DNA of 55,930 nt, from positions 1 to 55,930 of the forward strand of contig NZ_DIVJ01000015.1 in the NCBI RefSeq assembly GCF_002428305.1, written 5' to 3'. Shown here piece after piece: positions 15,277 through 22,769 of this stretch (positions are counted from its first letter, which is position 1; each line of letters opens with the position of its first letter). The position numbers and the translations under genes were made by a program. The DNA comes from Flavobacterium sp. UBA6135 (GTDB lineage Bacteria > Bacteroidota > Bacteroidia > Flavobacteriales > Flavobacteriaceae). The notes beneath the pieces are model-generated. The model had not been told where the DNA came from. It saw only the letters and a program-made list of their open reading frames with translations, and made no database searches.

Positions 15277-16623
15277 ATGACATTTTTAAACGAATTAAAT
15301 GCCATATCTCCAATAGATGGAAGATACCGATCTAAAACAGTTTCACTTGCACCTTACTTTTCTGAAGAAGCCTTAATACGCTACCGCGTGTTGATTGAGA
15401 TTGAATATTTTATTTCGTTATGTCAAATTCCGTTACCCCAATTAAAAGAAGTTCCTTCAAGCAAGTTTGAAGCGTTGAGAAATTGCTATAAAAATTTCAC
15501 CTCAGAAGATGCTCTTGCTATCAAAGAAATTGAAAAAACAACCAATCACGATGTAAAAGCGGTGGAGTATTTTATCAAAAATGCTTTTGATGCATTGGGA
15601 TTAGAAGCTTACAAAGAGTTCATTCATTTCGGATTAACTTCTCAAGATATTAATAACACAGCCATTCCGCTTTCTACAAAAGAAGCTTTTGAAAATGTTT
15701 ACCTACCACTTTTAATTGGTGTAATTTCCAAATTAAAAGATTTAAGTCAGGAATGGGCAAACATCCCAATGTTGGCCAGAACGCACGGTCAACCTGCCTC
15801 TCCTACCCGATTAGGAAAAGAAATTGGAGTTTTTGTAGAACGTTTAGAAGAACAAATGCGTTTGTTATTCAATACGCCTTTTGCTGCTAAATTTGGTGGA
15901 GCAACAGGCAATTACAATGCCCATCATGTGGCGTATCCAAACATTGACTGGAAAAAATTTGGTAATGAATTTGTTGAAGATACGTTAGGTTTACACCACT
16001 CTTTTCCAACAACACAAATAGAGCATTACGATCATTTTGCTGCATTTTTCGATGCATTAAAACGTATAAATACAATCATAATCGATTTAGACAGAGATAT
16101 TTGGACATATGTTTCGATGGATTATTTTAAACAAAAAATAAAAGCCGGAGAAATTGGTTCAAGTGCCATGCCGCACAAAGTTAACCCTATTGACTTTGAA
16201 AATTCTGAAGGAAATTTAGGAATTGCCAACGCCATTTTTGAGCATTTAGCTGCCAAATTGCCATTATCTCGACTTCAAAGAGATTTAACAGATAGTACGG
16301 TTTTAAGAAACATTGGTGTGCCAATCGGACATACCTTAATTGGTTTTGAAGCCACTTTAAAAGGGTTGCACAAACTATTGATCAACGAACCAAAATTTGC
16401 TGAAGATTTAGAAAAAAATTGGGCTGTAGTTGCAGAGGCTATTCAAACTATTTTGAGACGTGAAGGGTATCCAAATCCGTATGAAGCATTAAAAGGCTTA
16501 ACAAGAACCAATGAGGCTATTGATAAAAAGGCTATTCATACGTTCATTCATTCTTTAACTGTTTCAGACGAAATCAAAACGGAACTACTGGCAATAACCC
16601 CTTCCAATTATTTAGGAATATAA
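15277..16623 (+). CDS. purB: Adenylosuccinate lyase
   Basis: This encodes 448 residues from the ATG at 15277. The fumarase/aspartase superfamily signature SSAMPHKVNPIDFENSEGN (about residues 293-311) holds the catalytic loop. The region TSQDINNTAIP and the sequence ARTHGQPASPTRLGKE carry substrate-binding residues. The enzyme cleaves SAICAR to AICAR and adenylosuccinate to AMP, each releasing fumarate, in the purine pathway. The start is set by the promoter at 15245 and by the typical N-terminus (LNELNAISPIDGRY). It is monocistronic. Confidence 0.96.
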   Translation: MTFLNELNAISPIDGRYRSKTVSLAPYFSEEALIRYRVLIEIEYFISLCQIPLPQLKEVPSSKFEALRNCYKNFTSEDALAIKEIEKTTNHDVKAVEYFIKNAFDALGLEAYKEFIHFGLTSQDINNTAIPLSTKEAFENVYLPLLIGVISKLKDLSQEWANIPMLARTHGQPASPTRLGKEIGVFVERLEEQMRLLFNTPFAAKFGGATGNYNAHHVAYPNIDWKKFGNEFVEDTLGLHHSFPTTQIEHYDHFAAFFDALKRINTIIIDLDRDIWTYVSMDYFKQKIKAGEIGSSAMPHKVNPIDFENSEGNLGIANAIFEHLAAKLPLSRLQRDLTDSTVLRNIGVPIGHTLIGFEATLKGLHKLLINEPKFAEDLEKNWAVVAEAIQTILRREGYPNPYEALKGLTRTNEAIDKKAIHTFIHSLTVSDEIKTELLAITPSNYLGI

Positions 16624-16731
16624 TTGCTTTTTTTAAATCCGAAAGGAATTGCTTTTTAAATCGGAATTTAGTACCTTGTCTCAATTGAAAAATTATCCAA
16701 TTGATGACAACTAACGCTGTATCGTTACTTT

Positions 16732-17334
16732 ATGACTACAAATAAAATTTTAATCTTATTTGCTCATCCTTTGTTTGAGAAATCCATGATAAATAGGATT
16801 TTAATTGAGTATTTGCTGGATTCTCCCAACGTTACTTTACACGATTTATACGAAGAATATCCTGAATTTGATATCGACATCAAAAGAGAACAAGATTTAC
16901 TGATGGAGCATGATATCATTATTTGGCACCACCCTTTTTATTGGTACAGTTGTCCGCCTTTATTAAAACAATGGATTGATTTAGTTTTAGAATACAATTG
17001 GGCGTATGGCAAATCAGGAAATGCTTTAAAAGACAAAATCATCTTCCAAACAATTACTACGGGAGGAAGCGAGGAAAATTATTGTTCAGAAGGTAAAGAT
17101 CGTTTCACCATTCCTCAACTTCTGGAACCTTTCAATCAAACGGCGATGGTTTGTAAAATGATTTACCTACCTCCATTTGTTATTCACGGAACGCATAAAA
17201 TGAATTCCAAAGAAGCTCTTGATATGAGCAGAATGTACAATAAATTACTTCAACATTTAATTGAAAATGGAATTGGAAAGGAAACTTTTGAAAACTATCC
17301 TTATTTAAACCAATGGATTCAAACAAAACAATAA
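16732..17334 (+). CDS. NAD(P)H oxidoreductase, KefF/KefG-like
   Basis: This encodes 200 residues with a flavodoxin-like fold: ILILFAHPLFEKSMINR (FMN phosphate loop), IIWHHPFYWYSCPPLLKQWIDLVL (about 63-86) and QTITTGGSEENY. It belongs to the NQO/KefF group of two-electron quinone reductases. KefF and KefG act as ancillary subunits that activate Kef potassium efflux. The gene is 3 nt upstream of a KefB/C-type antiporter, which strongly supports that role. A weak -7 element TACCTTG lies at 16672. Confidence 0.88.
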   Translation: MTTNKILILFAHPLFEKSMINRILIEYLLDSPNVTLHDLYEEYPEFDIDIKREQDLLMEHDIIIWHHPFYWYSCPPLLKQWIDLVLEYNWAYGKSGNALKDKIIFQTITTGGSEENYCSEGKDRFTIPQLLEPFNQTAMVCKMIYLPPFVIHGTHKMNSKEALDMSRMYNKLLQHLIENGIGKETFENYPYLNQWIQTKQ

Positions 17335-17337
17335 AAC

Positions 17338-19221
17338 ATGGATAACGGATTCTTTGTTCAAGCCATAATTTATTTAGCCGCAGCAGTGGTATTTGTTCCT
17401 ATTGCCAAAAAAATAGGTCTGAGTTCTATTTTGGGATATCTTTTTGCCGGTATCATTATTGGTCCGTTTGTGTTAGGACTTATTGGTCAAAGAGGTGAAG
17501 ATATTATGCACTTTGCTGAATTTGGAGTAGTAATGATGCTTTTCCTTATTGGTCTTGAATTAGACCCTCATAAGTTCTGGAAAATGCGAAAGTTTATTCT
17601 TGGAATGGGTTCACTCCAAGTAATTAGCACTTCCTTTTTATTATTTCTTTTAGGTGTAATTTTTTATGAATGGTCTTGGCAAGTAGCATTGATAATTGCA
17701 ATGGCTTTAGCCTTATCATCAACCGCAATTGTATTGCAAACTTTGAAAGAAAAAAGTTTATCACAAACATCAATGGGTCGGGCTTCTTTTGCAGTATTGT
17801 TATTTCAAGATATAGCCGTAATTCCTATATTAGCTATAATTCCGCTTTTGGTGTCTGCCAATACCAGCGTACCTCTCGAAGATATAAATCAATCCATTAT
17901 AGCTGATTTTGCTGCTTGGATTCAAACATTAATAGTTGTTGGAGCCATTCTGGCTGTTTATTTTGCTGGGCGGTATATTTTTGTTCCACTATTGCATGTG
18001 GTGGCTAAAACAAGACTTCAAGAACTTTTTACAGCCTCTGCTTTGTTATTGGTTGTTGCGGTTTCTTACTTAATGCAACTGGTAGGTTTGAGCCCTGCTC
18101 TTGGAGCATTTATGGCTGGAGTCGTTTTAGCCAATTCTGAATTTCGTCATGAACTCGAGGGAGATATTGCCCCTTTCAAAGGATTGCTTTTAGGTTTGTT
18201 TTTTATTGGCGTTGGGGCCTCCATCAATTTTCAATTAATTATTGATAATCCTTTTTTTATTTTAGTTTTTGGTTTGACATTACTAATTATTAAATTTTTA
18301 GTGTTATTTACTATTGGAATACTTTATAAAAAACAATCCGACCAAAATTTTCTGTTTTCTTTTGGACTTAGTCAAGCCGGGGAATTTGGATTTGTCATCA
18401 TGAGTTTTTCCATGCAATTAAACATCATTCCAAATATGTTGGCCAATCAAATATTAGCCATAATTGCATTGAGTATGCTCTCTACACCTTTTCTGTTGTT
18501 AATCAATGAAAGATGGATTGACCCTTATTTTGGAGTAAAAGAAAAAGTAAAGAAGAAAGCAGATGATATAGAAGAACAACACGAAGTCATTATTGCGGGT
18601 TTTGGCCATTTTGGCAGCACCATTGGTCGACTTCTGAAAGCAAATGGAGTGAAAGCCACCATTCTTGATCACGATTCAGAACGGGTTGATTTACTTCGTA
18701 AAATGGGATTTAAAGTATATTATGGTGATGCCACCCGATTGGAGTTATTAAAAGCAGCAGGTGCAGAAGACGCCAAACTTTTTATTGCAGCCATTGATAA
18801 TCCTTCGGTGAATTTAAATGTGGTTGAAATCATCCGTAAGAACTTTCCAAACCTCAAAATTCTTACCCGAGCTCGAAACAGAATTGATGCCTATGAACTC
18901 ATTGACCACGGAGTGGAAAACATTTATCGTGAGACCTTATATACGGCGGTTCATTTGGGTGTTGATGCGTTAACTCAATTGGGACACAGAAAATATTCTG
19001 CCACAAGACAAGGCCAACGTTTTATAAAATATGACGAAGCCTCCATAAGAGAATTGGCTGCCAAACGTCATGATAAAATGGCTTATTTAGTAACAGCTCA
19101 AGAACAAATTGAATTACAGGAACAAATTTTAAAAAATGACTTGTACACCAATTTCGAAGCTAAAGATCATGCCTGGGATAGTGCCTTTTTGAAAAGAGAA
19201 ATCAACAACGATGACAAATAA
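17338..19221 (+). CDS. CPA2 cation:proton antiporter, KefB/KefC-like
   Basis: This encodes 627 residues. About twelve membrane helices fill residues 5-395 (Na_H_exchanger fold, with GYLFAGIIIGPFVLG and SSTAIVLQTLKEK). A cytoplasmic TrkA-N/RCK domain follows, with the nucleotide-binding VIIAGFGHFGSTIGRLL (about 418-434) and YYGDATRLELLKAAGAEDAKL. The protein should export K+ in exchange for protons and be gated by glutathione-like adducts or nucleotides. It forms a pair with the KefF-like gene upstream. A bidirectional hairpin terminator follows at 19222. Confidence 0.9.
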   Translation: MDNGFFVQAIIYLAAAVVFVPIAKKIGLSSILGYLFAGIIIGPFVLGLIGQRGEDIMHFAEFGVVMMLFLIGLELDPHKFWKMRKFILGMGSLQVISTSFLLFLLGVIFYEWSWQVALIIAMALALSSTAIVLQTLKEKSLSQTSMGRASFAVLLFQDIAVIPILAIIPLLVSANTSVPLEDINQSIIADFAAWIQTLIVVGAILAVYFAGRYIFVPLLHVVAKTRLQELFTASALLLVVAVSYLMQLVGLSPALGAFMAGVVLANSEFRHELEGDIAPFKGLLLGLFFIGVGASINFQLIIDNPFFILVFGLTLLIIKFLVLFTIGILYKKQSDQNFLFSFGLSQAGEFGFVIMSFSMQLNIIPNMLANQILAIIALSMLSTPFLLLINERWIDPYFGVKEKVKKKADDIEEQHEVIIAGFGHFGSTIGRLLKANGVKATILDHDSERVDLLRKMGFKVYYGDATRLELLKAAGAEDAKLFIAAIDNPSVNLNVVEIIRKNFPNLKILTRARNRIDAYELIDHGVENIYRETLYTAVHLGVDALTQLGHRKYSATRQGQRFIKYDEASIRELAAKRHDKMAYLVTAQEQIELQEQILKNDLYTNFEAKDHAWDSAFLKREINNDDK

Positions 19222-19246
19222 AAAAGACGTCAAATTTGACGCCTTT
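19222..19246. terminator. Bidirectional terminator between kef and guaB
   Basis: The near-palindrome GACGTCAAATTTGACGCC is flanked by A residues on the left and T residues on the right. It can serve both the plus-strand kef operon and the minus-strand guaB gene, which converge here. Confidence 0.65.
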
Positions 19247-19268
19247 TCTACTTATTTAGTTTTAAAAC

Positions 19269-20741
19269 TTATCTTGAATAATTCGGAGCTTCTTTGGTAA
19301 TCGTTACATTATGTGGATGACTTTCGCCAATGCCACTGGCTGTAATTCGAACAAAACGTCCGGTTTCTTGTAATGTTGGAATATCTTTTGCACCGCAATA
19401 ACCCATTCCGGCTCTTAAACCGCCAATGAATTGTTGCATACTTTCATTCAATTCACCTTTGTAAGGAACACGACCTACTATTCCTTCCGGAACTAGTTTC
19501 TTCACATCGTCTTCCACATCTTGAAAATAACGATCTTTTGAACCTTCTTGCATGGCTTCCACAGAACCCATTCCACGATAGGATTTGAATTTTCTTCCTT
19601 CAAAAATAATCGTCTCACCCGGAGATTCTTTTGTTCCAGCTAAAAGCGAACCTAACATGACACAATCCGCTCCTGCAGCAATTGCTTTTGGAATATCACC
19701 TGTATATCGAATACCACCATCAGCAATTACCGGAACACCACTACCTTTAATAGCAGCAGCAACTTCCAACACCGCAGAAAATTGTGGAAAACCAACTCCG
19801 GCAACCACACGAGTAGTACAAATTGAACCGGGTCCGATTCCTACTTTCACCGCATCAGCTCCATTTTCAACTAAATATTTAGCAGCTTCGGCTGTGGCAA
19901 TATTTCCAACTACTACATCCAAATGAGGGAATTTGGCTTTCACTTCTTTTAAAACAGTTACTACTCCTTTGGTATGACCGTGAGCCGTATCAATAATCAC
20001 TGCATCAACACCTGCATTTACTAAAGCCGTTGCTCTTTCTAACGCATCAGGAGTAACTCCCAAAGCAGCAGCAACACGCAAACGACCAAATTTATCTTTG
20101 TTGGCTATTGGTTTTTGAGTCAGTTTTGTAATATCTCTGAAGGTAATTAACCCAACCAATTTGTAGTTTTTATCAATAACCGGAAGTTTTTCAATTTTGT
20201 TTTTTTGCAAAATTCCTTCTGCTTGTTGCAAGGTTGTCCCTTCTTCAGCCGTAATTAAATTTTCGGCCGTCATGACTTCTAAAATCGAACGGGAATTTAT
20301 TTTCTCAAAACGCAAATCACGATTGGTTACAATACCTTTTAGAATACCGTTTTCATCCACCACAGGAATTCCACCAATACTAAATTCACGCATCGCTGCT
20401 TTTGCATCACCAACAGTTGCTGTTAAAGGTAAAGTTACAGGATCCAAAATCATTCCGGCTTCCGCTCGTTTTACTTTACGAACTTTAGCGGCTTGTTGTT
20501 CAATGGTCATGTTTTTGTGCAAAACACCAATGCCGCCTTCTTGAGCCATGGCAATTGCCATCGAACTTTCGGTAACAGTATCCATCGCAGCCGAAATAAT
20601 TGGAACGTTTAACGTGATATTTCGAGAAAATTTAGATTGAATGCTTACGTCGCGTGGTAAAACTTCTGAGTAGTTGGGAATCAACAGAACATCGTCATAG
20701 GTCAAACCCTCTCCAACGATTTTTGTTTCATGTGCTTTCAT
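19269..20741 (-). CDS. guaB: IMP dehydrogenase
   Basis: This encodes 490 residues. It has an N-terminal barrel segment (TYDDVLLIPNYSEVLP), two CBS domains (about 95-205), then the catalytic loop GIGPGSICTTRVVAGVG (about residues 298-314) with the nucleophilic Cys. The flap RYFQD and the ADGGIRYTGDIPKA phosphate-binding segment follow. It oxidises IMP to XMP with NAD+, the committed step to GMP. The CBS module usually gives ATP/GTP-responsive control. The length is normal and the promoter is at 20768. Confidence 0.97.
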   Translation of the reverse strand: MKAHETKIVGEGLTYDDVLLIPNYSEVLPRDVSIQSKFSRNITLNVPIISAAMDTVTESSMAIAMAQEGGIGVLHKNMTIEQQAAKVRKVKRAEAGMILDPVTLPLTATVGDAKAAMREFSIGGIPVVDENGILKGIVTNRDLRFEKINSRSILEVMTAENLITAEEGTTLQQAEGILQKNKIEKLPVIDKNYKLVGLITFRDITKLTQKPIANKDKFGRLRVAAALGVTPDALERATALVNAGVDAVIIDTAHGHTKGVVTVLKEVKAKFPHLDVVVGNIATAEAAKYLVENGADAVKVGIGPGSICTTRVVAGVGFPQFSAVLEVAAAIKGSGVPVIADGGIRYTGDIPKAIAAGADCVMLGSLLAGTKESPGETIIFEGRKFKSYRGMGSVEAMQEGSKDRYFQDVEDDVKKLVPEGIVGRVPYKGELNESMQQFIGGLRAGMGYCGAKDIPTLQETGRFVRITASGIGESHPHNVTITKEAPNYSR

Positions 20742-20767
20742 GGTTGCAATTTGTAGTTAAATTGCGT

Positions 20768-20776
20768 GCAAATATA
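20768..20776 (-). promoter_or_regulatory. -7 element of the guaB promoter
   Basis: On the minus strand the sequence is TATATTTGC, a full match to TAnnTTTGC, 26 nt upstream of the guaB ATG. Confidence 0.65.
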
Positions 20777-20834
20777 CGCTTTTTTTTGAATTGCTGCAAT
20801 TGAATGTCTTCATAACTTAGTAAGATTACATTTT

Positions 20835-21119
20835 TTAAGCAGAAATAGGATTCACTTGAATTTGTCCGCCAATTGCTTTTAAAACTTTCATTATTGTCGC
20901 AAATTGTGGTTTTGCTCCATCAGATAAGGCTTTGTACAAACTCGGTCTACTCATTCCTGTTTCTTCTGCAATTTTCGTCATTCCAATCGCTTTTGCCACA
21001 TGACCAATTGCATTAATAATATCAGCATCGTTTCCTTCTTCAAGAACAATATTGAGATATTCTGCAATCATTTCTTTGTTATCTAAATAGTCTGCAATAT
21101 CAAATTTAGTAGTGTTCAT
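20835..21119 (-). CDS. HigA-like addiction-module antidote
   Basis: This encodes 94 residues. The sequence FDIADYLDNKEMIAEYLNIVLEEGND followed by a helix-turn-helix (MTKIAEETGMSRPSLYKALS, about 48-67) matches the addiction-module antidote family that pairs with Gp49/HigB-like toxins. It binds its toxin and represses the operon promoter. It is downstream of the toxin gene (27-nt gap), the toxin-first order typical of this family. The antidote is intact while the toxin is frameshifted, so it may now be an orphan regulator or be under relaxed selection. Confidence 0.85.
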   Translation of the reverse strand: MNTTKFDIADYLDNKEMIAEYLNIVLEEGNDADIINAIGHVAKAIGMTKIAEETGMSRPSLYKALSDGAKPQFATIMKVLKAIGGQIQVNPISA

Positions 21120-21146
21120 TTTTTAATTATTTAATTTTTTCCAAAT

Positions 21147-21478
21147 TTACTCACGCGTTTTAATCTTTTTTTGGTGTTCGTGATACGCTTTGCTTAATTC
21201 CTTAGCTTTCTTAATGTCATTTTGTTGGGTCGATTTATCACCACCAATTAAGAGAACAATTATTTTTCCGTCGATTTCTTTAAAATAAATTCGATAACCT
21301 TTGGAAAAATTCACTTTCAATTCGCGAATGCCATCTCCAACCGGTTCACAATCTCCAAAGTGTTCGTCCAATTTTATTTCTGAATTCGAAACAAAATTTT
21401 TGCTTTAGCTTTCAAATCTTTTAGCTTTTGCAACCATTTGTCAAATTCTTGTGTTTTTTCAATCAAAAACATACACAT
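21147..21478 (-). pseudogene. HigB-like addiction-module toxin, frameshifted
   Basis: From ATG 21478 the frame reads FLIEKTQEFDKWLQKLKDLK, continues AKAKILFRIQK and hits TAA at 21374-21376. Shifting by one base at an A run (about 21374-21379) restores the family sequence, KLDEHFGDCEPVGDGIREL and then GYRIYFKEIDGKIIVLLIGGDKSTQ, to the stop at 21147. This is the Gp49/HigB-like killer family, an mRNA-cleaving toxin that usually acts at ribosomes. One missing A explains the break. Programmed slippage on the A run is possible but less likely than inactivation. Confidence 0.82.
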
Positions 21479-21776
21479 TGTATCTAGTTGGATACAAAGT
21501 TACTTAAAATTTTTGGTTATTTAAAATTAAGATTCGATTTTTGGAACTTCGGTAAAAATTAAATATATCGCTTACAAAGATAAAGTCAATTTCTTCGAGG
21601 TCTGGAGACGATTGAAGAGCAAGGTTTTATGTCGTGAATTTGTTTGTTTTGGGTTGTTTTTCTAAAAAATCGGGAGGCCTTCCATTAGTCGCTTCCCGCT
21701 TTTAAGAAAAAACTAAACCGCAACTGCACAAAGATTTCCGCTGCAATACGGGCTAGGGAATTGTGCTTTTAAATTA
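21479..21776. other. Gene-poor stretch with toxin and repeat debris
   Basis: No complete gene is seen. On the plus strand around 21560-21615 a short frame reads YIAYKDKVNFFEVWRRLKSK, which resembles the C-terminal end of ParE/RelE toxins (FFEVWD-type). It has no start. The part 21657-21757 on the minus strand resembles one half of the flavobacterial repeat at 28617: GCCCGTATTGCAGCGGAAATC, then a hairpin with CGGGA and TCCCG arms. Confidence 0.4.
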
Positions 21777-21947
21777 CTATTCTTCAGATATTTCTTTTTC
21801 CAAGGAAGAATTACGATTCAATTCTTCAATCTTGAATTTTTTATATCCTAATTCAAGTTCATCACGTTCTTTAGTTCCTAACTTTCCATAATTTTTCTCT
21901 TTGAATTCTTCGAGAGTTGATATGGTTATATTTTTTGTAACATTCAT
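21777..21947 (-). CDS. 56-residue ORF resembling the N-terminus of a HigA/XRE antitoxin
   Basis: This small ORF has ATG at 21947 and TAG at 21777. Its sequence, with ISTLEEFKEKNYGKLGTKERDELELGY and then KKFKIEELN, recalls the leader that precedes the helix-turn-helix in some Bacteroidetes XRE antitoxins (a GTPxRDxxE motif). The DNA-binding part itself is absent, so this is either a truncated antitoxin or a small independent protein. It lies 9 nt after the stop of a ligA tail fragment. Recognition is weak. Confidence 0.4.
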   Translation of the reverse strand: MNVTKNITISTLEEFKEKNYGKLGTKERDELELGYKKFKIEELNRNSSLEKEISEE

Positions 21948-21956
21948 AGATTTAAA

Positions 21957-22088
21957 TTATTTATTTAACATCCTCAAAAAATCATCTTCACTAATAATCG
22001 GAACTTTTAATTGTGAGGCTTTCTCCAATTTTAAAGACCTCGCATTTAAAAAACTAAATAATTTAGTTTGTTTTTCTTTCAATCTGTT
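21957..22088 (-). pseudogene. Duplicated BRCT tail fragment of ligA
   Basis: This is an open frame of 43 codons without a start. It ends KLEKASQLKVPIISEDDFLR-MLNK, almost the same as the LigA C-terminus (KLEKASQLKVPIISEDDFLG-MLSN). The nucleotide match is 21969-22032 against 22794-22857, 60 of 64 identical. Upstream of KLEKASQ the two differ completely. It is a partial copy of the ligA 3' end in the same orientation, 825 bp away, with parDE between. Confidence 0.8.
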
Positions 22089-22130
22089 TTAATATGATGT
22101 GCTTGATATTTTACTGAAGATTTTAAGCAT

Positions 22131-22430
22131 TTATTCTTTTAATCTACTTTCAATATCCATTTTTTCATGAAGAACTCTAATAACCTCAATCTCGTTAAAC
22201 TTATTTTTTTTGAAGAATACTAAATGAGATTTTACTTTAGAATACCGATATGATTTTCTAATAGATTCAAAATCTCTTGCCATTTGAAAGTTTTGAGCAA
22301 TAAATTCAATCTCGTCTAAAATTAAATTATAGTAACGATCTGCTTGTTCAACAGACCAATTCTCGGCTGTGAACACCCAAATTTTATTGATATCTTCAAT
22401 AGCTTTTTCGCTGATAATATATTCAGCCAT
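22131..22430 (-). CDS. parE: ParE-type toxin (RelE/ParE superfamily)
   Basis: This encodes 99 residues. The ParE pattern is AEYIISEKAIEDINKIWVFTAENWSVEQADRYY (residues 2-34), a central RKSYRYSKVKSHLVFFKK, and the C-terminal IEVIRVLHEKMDIESRL. ParE toxins block DNA gyrase. The ATG shares one base with the parD stop (TAATG), so translation is coupled. The module is intact and probably active. It sits between two copies of the ligA tail. Confidence 0.92.
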   Translation of the reverse strand: MAEYIISEKAIEDINKIWVFTAENWSVEQADRYYNLILDEIEFIAQNFQMARDFESIRKSYRYSKVKSHLVFFKKNKFNEIEVIRVLHEKMDIESRLKE

Positions 22431-22675
22431 TATTTTTGAAAAGTAGCTTTAAGTTGTTCAAGGTTTTTATTTCGGTCAAAATTTTTAACCCGACCGCTTT
22501 TTTCTCCAATTTTAAGCTCGTTTATTAGCGATTTTTTTTTGTTTTCCTCCTCTTCAAAAAACCGCAACGCAGTTCTAACAACTTCACTAACAGAGCTATA
22601 TTCACCGGAGGCTATTTTTTCGTTAATGAAATTCTCAAAGTAATCACCCAACAATATTGAAGTATTTCGAGCCAT
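22430..22675 (-). CDS. parD: ParD-type antitoxin
   Basis: This encodes 81 residues. The ribbon-helix-helix N-terminus (NTSILLGDYFENFINEKIASGEYSSVSEVVRTALRFFEEEE, about 3-43) is typical of ParD/CC2985 proteins. The C-terminal half is charged and wraps the toxin. It neutralises ParE and represses its own promoter. A matching palindrome lies at 22694-22712, 19 nt upstream of the ATG. Confidence 0.92.
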   Translation of the reverse strand: MARNTSILLGDYFENFINEKIASGEYSSVSEVVRTALRFFEEEENKKKSLINELKIGEKSGRVKNFDRNKNLEQLKATFQK

Positions 22676-22693
22676 AATTTTTTTTATTGCTAA

Positions 22694-22712
22694 AATACCA
22701 AGTTTTGGTATT
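22694..22712 (-). promoter_or_regulatory. Probable ParD operator
   Basis: Half-sites AATACCAA and TTGGTATT are perfect inverted copies separated by 3 nt, just upstream of parD. ParD ribbon-helix-helix dimers are known to bind such palindromes to autoregulate their operon. No DNA contact data are available here. Confidence 0.6.
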
Positions 22713-22769
22713 TAAAGCAAGTATTTTTAAGATTTTTTTGGAGTTAAAAAAAACTTTTGAATTGCATTT

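Noticed and set aside
19585..20544. Plus-strand ORFs opposite guaB
   Set aside because: They are reverse-frame shadows of guaB with biased composition and no family match.
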